Part shown: one piece after another, positions 1 through 6,016 of the stretch
How the letters are laid out: every line of letters begins with the position of its first letter
Numbering within the stretch: the stretch's first letter is position 1
Source: JANQPA01 sp964628385
Lineage (GTDB): Bacteria; Bacteroidota; Bacteroidia; Chitinophagales; Saprospiraceae
NCBI GenBank assembly: GCA_964628385.1
Contig: CAZVOD010000028.1
Span: 1-46,775 of the forward strand
Direction of reading: 5' to 3'
Length of the DNA stretch: 46,775 nucleotides
Translations under genes and position numbers: made by a program
The notes under the pieces: model-generated
What the model saw: the letters and a program-made list of their open reading frames with translations, nothing else
Told to the model about the DNA's origin: nothing
The model's database searches: none

Positions 1-35
1 TAATTTATTATTGACTCATTCCTTATCTAGTATTT

Positions 36-175
36 CTAAAATCGGAAGCATTTATTTCCTTTACTTTTAACAAAGGTGTAGCCCAGTGTGATACCAAAGC
101 TGTGAAAGCTGTCATTAGCCAGGCCACCTCGCTGCAGTTCCTTTTCAATAGGCTCAGGATTGGCCATTCCGGCAA
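36..175 (-). pseudogene. C-terminal fragment of a probable outer-membrane beta-barrel protein
   Basis: Reading the minus strand one frame away from the adjoining murQ fragment gives about 45 codons ending at TAG (36-38). The fragment has the alternating aromatic pattern SFGITLGYTF typical of the closing strand of Bacteroidota porin-like barrels, followed by an unusual short basic tail (VKSKGNKCFRF). No start codon or upstream part of such a gene is present, because the sequence changes into murQ at about 170-180. Seen directly: an open frame, a barrel-like terminus and an abrupt join. Inferred: this is the 3' remnant of a gene joined to murQ by a deletion or rearrangement. The identity as a barrel is moderate only, since it rests on one strand. 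Confidence 0.45.
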
Positions 176-360
176 AATAAGCGGCCACCATTACTCAGCT
201 TTTCAGCAATCAGATCAACCAAATCCGTAATTTTTGGCAGGACACTCTGCACCGCTACCGCCACTTTTTGATCTTCCTGATTAATATTACTCAATAACTC
301 GGCGGTGCTCATCTGTTCTAAATGCCTGTACAACGATGCAGACTCTGTAATTTTTTTCAT
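154..360 (-). pseudogene. murQ: N-terminal fragment of N-acetylmuramic acid 6-phosphate etherase (murQ)
   Basis: MurQ cleaves the lactyl ether of MurNAc-6-phosphate during peptidoglycan recycling in the cytoplasm. The first ~62 residues match the family start closely: the ITES-S-Y-LE-MST-ELL block, the INQEDQKVAVAVQ segment, LPKI-LVD-I, and the entry NGGRLF of the sugar-phosphate-binding loop. In intact proteins (about 270-300 residues) this loop continues as Y-x-GAGTSGR. Here it turns into CRNGQS and stops, so the whole SIS catalytic domain is missing. The break lies at about 169-175, where another gene's tail begins in a different frame. The start ATG at 358-360 is the family start. The product cannot be functional. 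Confidence 0.8.
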
Positions 361-500
361 AATGCTGAGATTATCCTCCAGTAAGATAAAAAATTGGCCT
401 GACCCTATTTCAGGTTAATCAGAATTTTCCTACATTAGCACAACTTTTTTAAAAAGGAAAATGCTTAAGTGAAAGAGCCACGCTTTTTTACTGCAATCAT

Positions 501-577
501 GGGGATATAGCTCAGTTGGCTAGAGCGTTTGACTGGCAGTCAAGAGGTCAGGGGTTCGAATCCCCTTATCTCCACCA
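501..577 (+). tRNA. tRNA-Ala (anticodon GGC)
   Basis: A complete cloverleaf of 77 nt including an encoded CCA (575-577). The acceptor stem 501-507 pairs with 567-573 and contains the G3:U70 wobble that identifies alanine tRNAs. The D stem is GCTC/GAGC, the anticodon stem is 528-532 with 540-544, and the loop 533-539 places GGC at 535-537, reading GCC codons. The T arm is AGGGG-TTCGAAT-CCCCT. The gene stands alone, flanked on one side by the murQ remnant and on the other by about 175 bp without any recognisable gene. Confidence 0.96.
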
Positions 578-753
578 TGAGTTAATTTGTGAATTTTAGA
601 TAAAAACTACCTTCCATTTGAACTACAAGCATACCTGGCCTGCATCAATCCGACCTTATAGCTTTTTATTTAATTCCCACCTAATGCAAGAGTTGGAATA
701 GTGGTAAAAATAATGCACTCTGAGCCTACTGCTATACCTGCGAAACAAGCCTT

Positions 754-2070
754 CTAATCCCCAGTCTTAAAATCAATAAGATAGGGCTTCAGAGGAATAT
801 CCTTTGAGGTTCTAAAATTATTCGATATCAAGAGTTGATAACGCTTATTTGGCTCTAGCTGTACGCTAATCGTCCAGGATGTATTATCCGCTGACCAAAA
901 CCGCTTTGTCACATCATTCCTGGGAAAATATTCGCGTCCCAGTCTGCCGAAGTCCACACCTGTATTATGCCCGTTGAGCGGTTCCGAAAAATTGACAGTA
1001 ATTGCTGTGATGTTAGGGTCAACATCCTGGCTGTTGTTTTTAAATTGCCTGATTCCCGTTACAAATGGACGATTATTTTCAAAGCGTTGATATATAGTAT
1101 CCAGAGACGTGGAAAAGTAGTCTGCCTTTTTTACAAACGCTTCAACTTTAGCCTCATTAGTATAATCTAGCTCAATCATTGTTTTAATGGCTTTCTTTTT
1201 ATCCCCGGCCTGTTGATAATAGTTTTCACACATTTGATAACCTACATAGTATCCCAAATCCCTTACGCCAAAATCATTGGGATAATTACTCCAGAACCAT
1301 TTGGGCTGATTGTTGGGATAAAACATTTCATACTCAAATTTTTCGCGTACCGCCTGTGCATTCTTTTTTCCAAAATCGATCGCCGGAGTAGCAGATGGCA
1401 TATCCATCGCTAAAGTAGAAACAAACTCGGCGACTCCTTCGCGGATAGCTATTGAAAGCAAGTTATTCACCTGAGCGTTTTGCTGAGTATGAACATATTC
1501 GTGAACGTTCAACAACACTAAATTGTCTATAGGACTTGAGCTAAAGAAAGTCTCTAACCACTCCCTGGTTTCTCCCTCAAACTCAGAAATATCAGTTTGG
1601 CGATCTGCCATTGCCAATTCGCTGCCGATGAGTACCAGGCTATCTACCGTAGTGCCATTCGTCCGCATACAGCCTATGGTAAAGTAGATTTTCGCTGGCT
1701 TTAAATCGGGATAAATAGCCTTAAGCTTTTTTATTCCTGTGTTCAGGTCATCTTTAAGCGACTTTGACCTGAGCGTATTAGGACGAATAGAAGATAAGAA
1801 ATTAGGGTAATTATTGATCATTTGAATGTATTCTGCGGCAGAGTACCCACGGACTTCCATGATTTTTTTCAGGCCAACAGACCCTTTTTGAATGCAAAGC
1901 GAATCAATTAATTGTATTTGTTTTAAAGTATCTGTTTCTTTCACGATCAAATCATAGGCTGTCCAGAAATTATCGATATCTGAGGTGATCACATTATCTG
2001 GTTTATTTTCAGTTGACGAGCAAGAAACCATGACCCCAAATAAGGCATACATTAGAATTTTTTTCATCAT
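754..2070 (-). CDS. lipoprotein with HExxH putative zinc peptidase domain
   Basis: The 438-residue product starts with a short hydrophobic segment ending in a lipobox-like VMVSC (Cys17), so it is probably an envelope lipoprotein. Around residues 190-194 it has HEYVH, the HExxH zinc-binding helix, followed about 20 residues later by REGVAEF (Glu211/Glu215), which fits the third ligand of gluzincin-like enzymes of the DUF2268 type. The last ~100 residues (from about 340) look like an Ig-like domain with a VNFSEPL strand typical of SbsA/Big_5-type modules. Substrate unknown. There are two adjacent ATGs and the choice hardly matters. It is transcribed alone, with the DoxX remnant upstream. The zinc-peptidase call is inference from the motif and not from overall similarity. 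Confidence 0.6.
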   Translation of the reverse strand: MMKKILMYALFGVMVSCSSTENKPDNVITSDIDNFWTAYDLIVKETDTLKQIQLIDSLCIQKGSVGLKKIMEVRGYSAAEYIQMINNYPNFLSSIRPNTLRSKSLKDDLNTGIKKLKAIYPDLKPAKIYFTIGCMRTNGTTVDSLVLIGSELAMADRQTDISEFEGETREWLETFFSSSPIDNLVLLNVHEYVHTQQNAQVNNLLSIAIREGVAEFVSTLAMDMPSATPAIDFGKKNAQAVREKFEYEMFYPNNQPKWFWSNYPNDFGVRDLGYYVGYQMCENYYQQAGDKKKAIKTMIELDYTNEAKVEAFVKKADYFSTSLDTIYQRFENNRPFVTGIRQFKNNSQDVDPNITAITVNFSEPLNGHNTGVDFGRLGREYFPRNDVTKRFWSADNTSWTISVQLEPNKRYQLLISNNFRTSKDIPLKPYLIDFKTGD

Positions 2071-2164
2071 TTTTATTTTTTTGATATTTCCAGATAGAGA
2101 AGTTGTTTAAGAATGTGGGGTTATAGTTGAAGGTAAAGGCTTGTGCAGCAAGGCGAAGCGCTTT

Positions 2165-2437
2165 TTACTTCTGTATAGTGAAATGACAAAAAACGATCGC
2201 TATCGTTGCTTTTAAACCCCTTTTACTGATAAAATAATCCGGGCTAAACTTACCGGGGCCAGAAAGTAAGATACAAAGACACATAATCAGGAAGAAAAAT
2301 GAGAGTAATCCCGAGTCACTAATATCTCCTTCGTGATAGATAAATGTTGCAGTGAAAGTTACCAGAACATTCAGCAAGGCGGCTGGTCTGGTAAGCAGGC
2401 CGAGCATCAGTAAAATGCCACCAAAGAATTCGGACAA
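2165..2437 (-). pseudogene. DoxX family membrane protein, 5'-truncated
   Basis: The 90 codons encode EFFGGILLMLGLLTRPAAL, the conserved second-helix signature of DoxX/DoxD-type membrane proteins, then further hydrophobic segments and GPGKFSPDYF, matching the GPG-S-D motif close to the family's C-terminus. Usual length is 130-160 residues; the first helix is missing. The frame is open upstream of the nominal ATG only as far as a TGA that lies antisense within the acetyltransferase fragment at 2448-2702. The last ~15 residues may be read-through beyond the ancestral end. It is either a remnant or, less likely, a functional short form. Confidence 0.55.
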
Positions 2438-2447
2438 TACTCTAGTT

Positions 2448-2702
2448 ATGTCTGTTACTATCCAACTTTGTCCATTTCAGCGGGAAGACTTTTCCGTTTA
2501 TGAACAGTGGTTTCAAGACCCTGAGCTGTAAAAAGCCCTGGGTCATATTGACCAGGAGTGGTTGGAATACATTTTACATCAGCAGGATAGCGTGGAGTTG
2601 GTTGCTGTAATGGATCAGCAACTGGTAGCAGTAGCTGGCATTTGCTTTCCAGACAAAGATCACCCCTACTGGTTGGAAGTTTTCTTTGATTATGTCATTT
2701 AA
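2448..2702 (+). pseudogene. GNAT acetyltransferase fragment with in-frame stop
   Basis: Starting at ATG 2448, the frame reads an acetyltransferase N-terminus (RP-type opening, then QWFQDPEL). It meets TAA at 2529-2531 and continues in the same frame with KALGHIDQEWLEYIL, then LVAVAGICFPDKDHPYW, before losing similarity at about 2670 and stopping at 2700-2702. GNAT enzymes transfer acetyl groups from acetyl-CoA. Here the acetyl-CoA-binding R/Q-x-x-G-x-G/A motif that should follow is absent. Continuous similarity on both sides of the stop shows nonsense decay plus 3' truncation. The palindromic repeat begins 12 bp after the terminal stop. Because of the stop, no standard open frame spans it. 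Confidence 0.6.
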
Positions 2703-2713
2703 TTTAAATCCCC

Positions 2714-2880
2714 TTAGAAGCTGTTTGAATTTGGTTTTTGAAACCTGTTAGAGTGGGTTTTGCGGCTAATTGAGGCGCCAAAACCGGAGTTTAGCAGCGC
2801 TAAATGAGGATTTTTGTAACGAAAAGTAGCCGCAAAAGACGCCTAACAGGATCGAAGGATTAAATTCAAACAGCTTCTTA
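2714..2880 (+). repeat. palindromic repeat element, copy 1 (167 bp)
   Basis: The element is bounded by 19-bp inverted repeats (TTAGAAGCTGTTTGAATTT at 2714-2732 against 2862-2880, 18 of 19 matching). The arms (2714-2770 and 2825-2880) stay largely complementary, including CCTGTTAG and TTTTGCGGCTA blocks. Between them is a 54-nt core (2771-2824) containing GGCGCC and a TTTAGC-AGC-GCTAAA palindrome. The same core occurs at 21472-21525 in inverted orientation with a single mismatch. There is no coding capacity of note. It resembles a MITE- or REP-like dispersed element or a structured RNA. The family is not recognised. Confidence 0.85.
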
Positions 2881-2981
2881 AATATGGGATTTTTTTTGAT
2901 CTACTGGTAACAGTTGGAGAACGTATTTTTTACAACTTATACTTCTTTGTTTATTCAGGATGATATTGTTGATATGATATC

Positions 2982-3365
2982 TTACAAAACATAAAATTTA
3001 AAAAGCTGCTCTAGCTCGGTGGCAGGATTTTCACAACGGCCCGGATGCACGCTGGAAGTCTGAATGATAGTACTCCTATAGGCAATGAGCCAGCGAAATC
3101 GCATAGCTTGATCCAACATAGCAATAGGGCCGCCTTGAGGATGGGCCTGACATACCAGATGCCAGGAGGCCAAATAAAAGAAGAGCTGCTCTGTGTTGGT
3201 AGTTTGGGAAAATGACCGTAGGCGTTTGTCATCCAAAAAAGTTCTGACATCCAGAAACTGCTGCTCTTTACAATACAGAATCACTCCGATATTGATAAAT
3301 TCCTCTCGCTCCACTACTGGAACAAATCGAATTACAGCGTATTCAAATGAGTGCATCTCTGGCAT
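2982..3365 (-). CDS. DUF3037 domain-containing protein
   Basis: The 127-residue protein opens with the DUF3037 signature: FEYAVIRFVPVVEREEFINIGVILYC, in which the YAVIRFVP strand and the EEFINIGV turn are diagnostic. Function is unknown. The gene's start (3363-3365) lies inside the 3' end of the upstream kinase gene, overlapping it by 23 bp in another frame, so the two are translationally coupled. DUF3037 genes are commonly found beside HipA-like kinase genes, which suggests that this is a partner, regulator or target of that kinase. No signal peptide or membrane segment; probably cytoplasmic. Confident in the family, ignorant of the activity. Confidence 0.85.
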   Translation of the reverse strand: MPEMHSFEYAVIRFVPVVEREEFINIGVILYCKEQQFLDVRTFLDDKRLRSFSQTTNTEQLFFYLASWHLVCQAHPQGGPIAMLDQAMRFRWLIAYRSTIIQTSSVHPGRCENPATELEQLFKFYVL

Positions 3366-4128
3366 CGCTGGCTTCTTTGTGTAAGGTATCGATTCGGTTA
3401 AAGCGAGTTTGGAGAAACGCTATGTAGATTTCACGTCTTTCTTTGACAGAATAGTTATCGTCTTCCAGCCAGTCATCTGGTAGAAGGTTGACAATGGCCT
3501 CTATATCCTTTTCTTTGACCTGACTCTTTATGGCCTCCTTTGCTTTATCTAATCGGGACGCTTTATCCAGCAAAACGTGATCTTTGATGGCCGGAAAATT
3601 ACGCTGAGCGTGATCCTTCCAACTTTTTAGGTTATGATGAAAATAAATACTGGCACCGTGATCAATCAAGTAGAGCTGCTCTTGCCAGTTGAGTAGGTTG
3701 GTATTCTTAGGCGTCCGGTCAACATTGGTAATCAAGCTATCCAACAGAACAATTTTTGATGCCGTCAAAGAATCAACGGCCGGCACGTTGGGGTCATAGG
3801 TAATGGCCTGGGCCAGGAAATAAAGCCCAAGATTGAGGCCTACACTGAATTTCAGTAGATCCTGAATTTCTTCATCCGGCTCCAGCCGACTAAAAGAGTC
3901 ATCCAGATTCATGAATACCAGCTCGGGTACGTTCAGTCCGATATGACGGGCTAGTTCTCCGCCAATAAACTCGGCGATTAGCGCTTTTTTACCTTGCCCA
4001 GCTCCTCTGAATTTCAGTACATACAATCGCTCGTCTTCACCTTCTACTATTCCGGGCATAGACCCCCCTTCCCTCAGTGGTACCAGATAGCGCGTAACAT
4101 CCAATGTTCGTATGTAGGTATTGTACAT
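3343..4128 (-). CDS. HipA-like kinase family protein (HipA_2 type)
   Basis: 261 residues, shorter than HipA (~440) and lacking its N-terminal domain. Visible kinase features are the ATP-site strand with YVLKFRGAGQGKKAL (lysine about residue 38), the catalytic loop ITNVDRTPKNTNLL (Asp of NVDR, with downstream Asn), and LIDHGASIYF in the position of the metal-binding DFG-like motif. Related HipA proteins phosphorylate translation factors such as GltX, but the substrate of this short family is not established. It is the first gene of a two-gene unit with the DUF3037 protein. The start at 4126-4128 gives a family-like N-terminus (RTLDVTRYLVPLREGGSMPG). The pairing invites a toxin-antitoxin or stress-response reading, which is inference only. 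Confidence 0.75.
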   Translation of the reverse strand: MYNTYIRTLDVTRYLVPLREGGSMPGIVEGEDERLYVLKFRGAGQGKKALIAEFIGGELARHIGLNVPELVFMNLDDSFSRLEPDEEIQDLLKFSVGLNLGLYFLAQAITYDPNVPAVDSLTASKIVLLDSLITNVDRTPKNTNLLNWQEQLYLIDHGASIYFHHNLKSWKDHAQRNFPAIKDHVLLDKASRLDKAKEAIKSQVKEKDIEAIVNLLPDDWLEDDNYSVKERREIYIAFLQTRFNRIDTLHKEASDARDALI

Positions 4129-4178
4129 ACCGCGAAGATAACTTTTTTATGGAGAGCCACAATGCCAGGATAAATGCA

Positions 4179-4213
4179 AAAAGCAGAAAGGCAACACCTG
4201 CCTTCCTGCTTTT
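4179..4213 (-). terminator. intrinsic terminator of the cytochrome c peroxidase gene
   Basis: A 15-nt inverted repeat (4179-4193 and 4199-4213; one mismatch) encloses a 5-nt loop. On the minus strand the stem ends in a run of T. It lies 30 bp beyond the peroxidase stop codon and before the kinase gene start. Confidence 0.75.
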
Positions 4214-4243
4214 CGTAAGATACTCCAGTATTTTCTAATAAAC

Positions 4244-5581
4244 TTACTCGCAGCCCAGATCTATCTTAGAAATAGGATCATTATTGGGGAAACACTGCCC
4301 GGAAAGTACTTCTTCGGGTACGTAGCGATTGAGGTTAGAGTCGTACAAACTTTTTTCAATAAATAAAGTAATCAAATCCACCTCCTCATCAGTAAGGAAC
4401 AAGGGCTTAAATTCAGGAGCCAAATTTGTTGCTTCTGGGTTTTCAGGTATTCCCCTGTTCTTATAATTTACCAAACTTCTTACAGTACGGAAAGTAGAAC
4501 CATGCCCTAAAAATGGGGAATCTGTAAGATTGTATAATTGTGGGACTTTGAATTTATAGTTATCGGCAGGATTTTTGGTGAATCCTCCCCTACCCAGATT
4601 AGCCGCCAGCTCAGGACCAGTCATAAAAGTGGGCTCATCGCAATCGTGCAGATCATTCATACCAAAAGCAGAAAATGTCATTGAATTCAATGCAGGTCCA
4701 GTGTGGCAATTACCGCATTTTGCTTTATCAAAAAACAGGATAGCTCCTTCCTTTTCCATGGTACTCATGGCCATTTCATTACCTTTCAACCACTGCTGAA
4801 AAGGTGCCTCATTGGACAGGATAGTACGCTCATAAGCAGCAATAGCCAGGCCTGCATACTCTCTGGTATAAGGTCTCTCAGACCTTACGTTGGGGAATGC
4901 TTTTGCGAATAAAACATCATATCCGTTCTCTTTGAGGAAATTGGAATCAATAACTAGGCGATGTACAGCAAGACCTGCAATGGCTTGTGTCTCCAACCCT
5001 TCATACCCCAAATGATTATTGGCGATTGGTGTACCTTCTTTCCATTGTGCCTCCGTACCGATATTGTCACCTGCCGCTCCAAACTGACCATTCCAAAGCA
5101 TCAGTTCCTGGTAGGCGCCGTTCATTGCTGTTGGTGTTTTGACCGGCTGTACATCCATCTCTTCTTCTTCGTATTCCTCAGACCTAAAACGCCCTTCCCC
5201 ATTGAAGCCAAAGCCTACGGCACCATCCGAAAGCCCCTGATGGCGATTAGCCTGAAAGCCAGCCCCCGCGAAATGACAACTGGCACAAGAGAAGGTACCC
5301 ATACCGGATTCTTTTTTAGCTTCAAGTGCCAAACCAGTCTCGTGGTAAAGCAATTTTCCCAGGATGACTTTCTCTTCCGTTATGAGATTCTTTGGATCCT
5401 GTGGAATGCCATTGTAATCATCGCTACTGGGCATAGTAAAAAAGTCCCGACCCTGACCATTGGAGACTTCATCCAGGGTTTCTGCTAATCTCTGATCCAG
5501 AAAATCGGTATACCCAATTTCGTCGTTGTTACACGACCAGATAAACACAAACAGGGTAAGCAGTTGTAGTATCTTTTTCAT
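4244..5581 (-). CDS. di-haem cytochrome c peroxidase family lipoprotein (MauG/CcpA type)
   Basis: 445 residues. The N-terminus (hydrophobic stretch, then SC-N-N at Cys17) is a lipoprotein signal, placing the protein in the periplasm or on the outer membrane. Two c-type haem sites are present: CASCH (Cys99, Cys102, His103) in GTFSCASCHFAGAGF and CGNCH (Cys289, Cys292, His293), each in the usual half of the two-domain fold. The family reduces hydrogen peroxide with electrons from a c-type donor, or oxidises protein-bound substrates as MauG does; which applies here cannot be told. An acidic stretch (EEYEEEEMD, residues 135-143) is unusual. A strong terminator follows it and a possible promoter lies about 85 bp upstream. 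Confidence 0.9.
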   Translation of the reverse strand: MKKILQLLTLFVFIWSCNNDEIGYTDFLDQRLAETLDEVSNGQGRDFFTMPSSDDYNGIPQDPKNLITEEKVILGKLLYHETGLALEAKKESGMGTFSCASCHFAGAGFQANRHQGLSDGAVGFGFNGEGRFRSEEYEEEEMDVQPVKTPTAMNGAYQELMLWNGQFGAAGDNIGTEAQWKEGTPIANNHLGYEGLETQAIAGLAVHRLVIDSNFLKENGYDVLFAKAFPNVRSERPYTREYAGLAIAAYERTILSNEAPFQQWLKGNEMAMSTMEKEGAILFFDKAKCGNCHTGPALNSMTFSAFGMNDLHDCDEPTFMTGPELAANLGRGGFTKNPADNYKFKVPQLYNLTDSPFLGHGSTFRTVRSLVNYKNRGIPENPEATNLAPEFKPLFLTDEEVDLITLFIEKSLYDSNLNRYVPEEVLSGQCFPNNDPISKIDLGCE

Positions 5582-5665
5582 TGGATTATAATTTGTTGCG
5601 ACAAAAAAGTATTATCATTTTTTACATACGTAACTGTACGGATATTTTCCCACTATACTAAATTT

Positions 5666-5694
5666 CAAATTACATTTTTTCTTCATTTGACAAA
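5666..5694 (-). promoter_or_regulatory. possible promoter of the peroxidase gene
   Basis: On the minus strand TTTG (5691-5694) is followed after 18 nt by TAATTTG (5666-5672). This resembles the Bacteroidota TTTG / TAnnTTTG pair but is one base short in the -7 box. It would give a leader of about 80 nt. Weak support. Confidence 0.3.
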
Positions 5695-5865
5695 CAGGGT
5701 ACATAATTTGGTATCTCAAGGAATGTTCGCTGCAAATTATCCATCCATTTTACTTAAGTTCATGCTATAAAAAAACCGATTGATATGGCACTTTTTTACC
5801 AAAACCTTATTGCCGGCAAGTACATTTTGTTCTACTTTTCAATATTTATTATTCCGATATTGGCC

Positions 5866-6006
5866 CATACACACTGGCATATCGATGCTGATGAGGCATT
5901 TCTCCTGAGCTATTTTAATGATGAAAGAGCCAGATTACTCAAGCCGGATGTCTATCGTTGTTCGGACTATGATCCGGTAATCATCGGCTTGGATTTGACG
6001 AATTGA
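5866..6006 (+). pseudogene. C-terminal remnant of an ExeM/NucH-type extracellular nuclease
   Basis: The codons read HTHWHIDADEAFLLSYFND, then LLKPDVYRCSDYDPVIIGLDL before the stop at 6004-6006. This corresponds to the extreme C-terminus of exonuclease-endonuclease-phosphatase nucleases, where the family reads WHINADE...PxPYRSSDHDPVIVGL. The catalytic SDHDP is SDYDP here, losing the active-site His. The open frame continues upstream to an ATG at 5785, but those 27 residues are a hydrophobic stretch unrelated to the nuclease and are probably chance. Only about 45 of several hundred residues survive, so this is a gene remnant. It is convergent with the phosphoesterase gene, whose stop lies 10 bp away. 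Confidence 0.65.
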
Positions 6007-6016
6007 TCCTGGAGGC

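Noticed and set aside
2881..2981. Possible short reading frame after the palindromic element
   Set aside because: The frames are short, AT-driven and match no protein; it also does not continue the acetyltransferase fragment.
5785..5865. Hydrophobic N-terminus joined in frame to the nuclease remnant, as if a small membrane protein
   Set aside because: It lies before the similarity to nucleases begins, has no family resemblance and is readily explained by AT-rich intergenic sequence.
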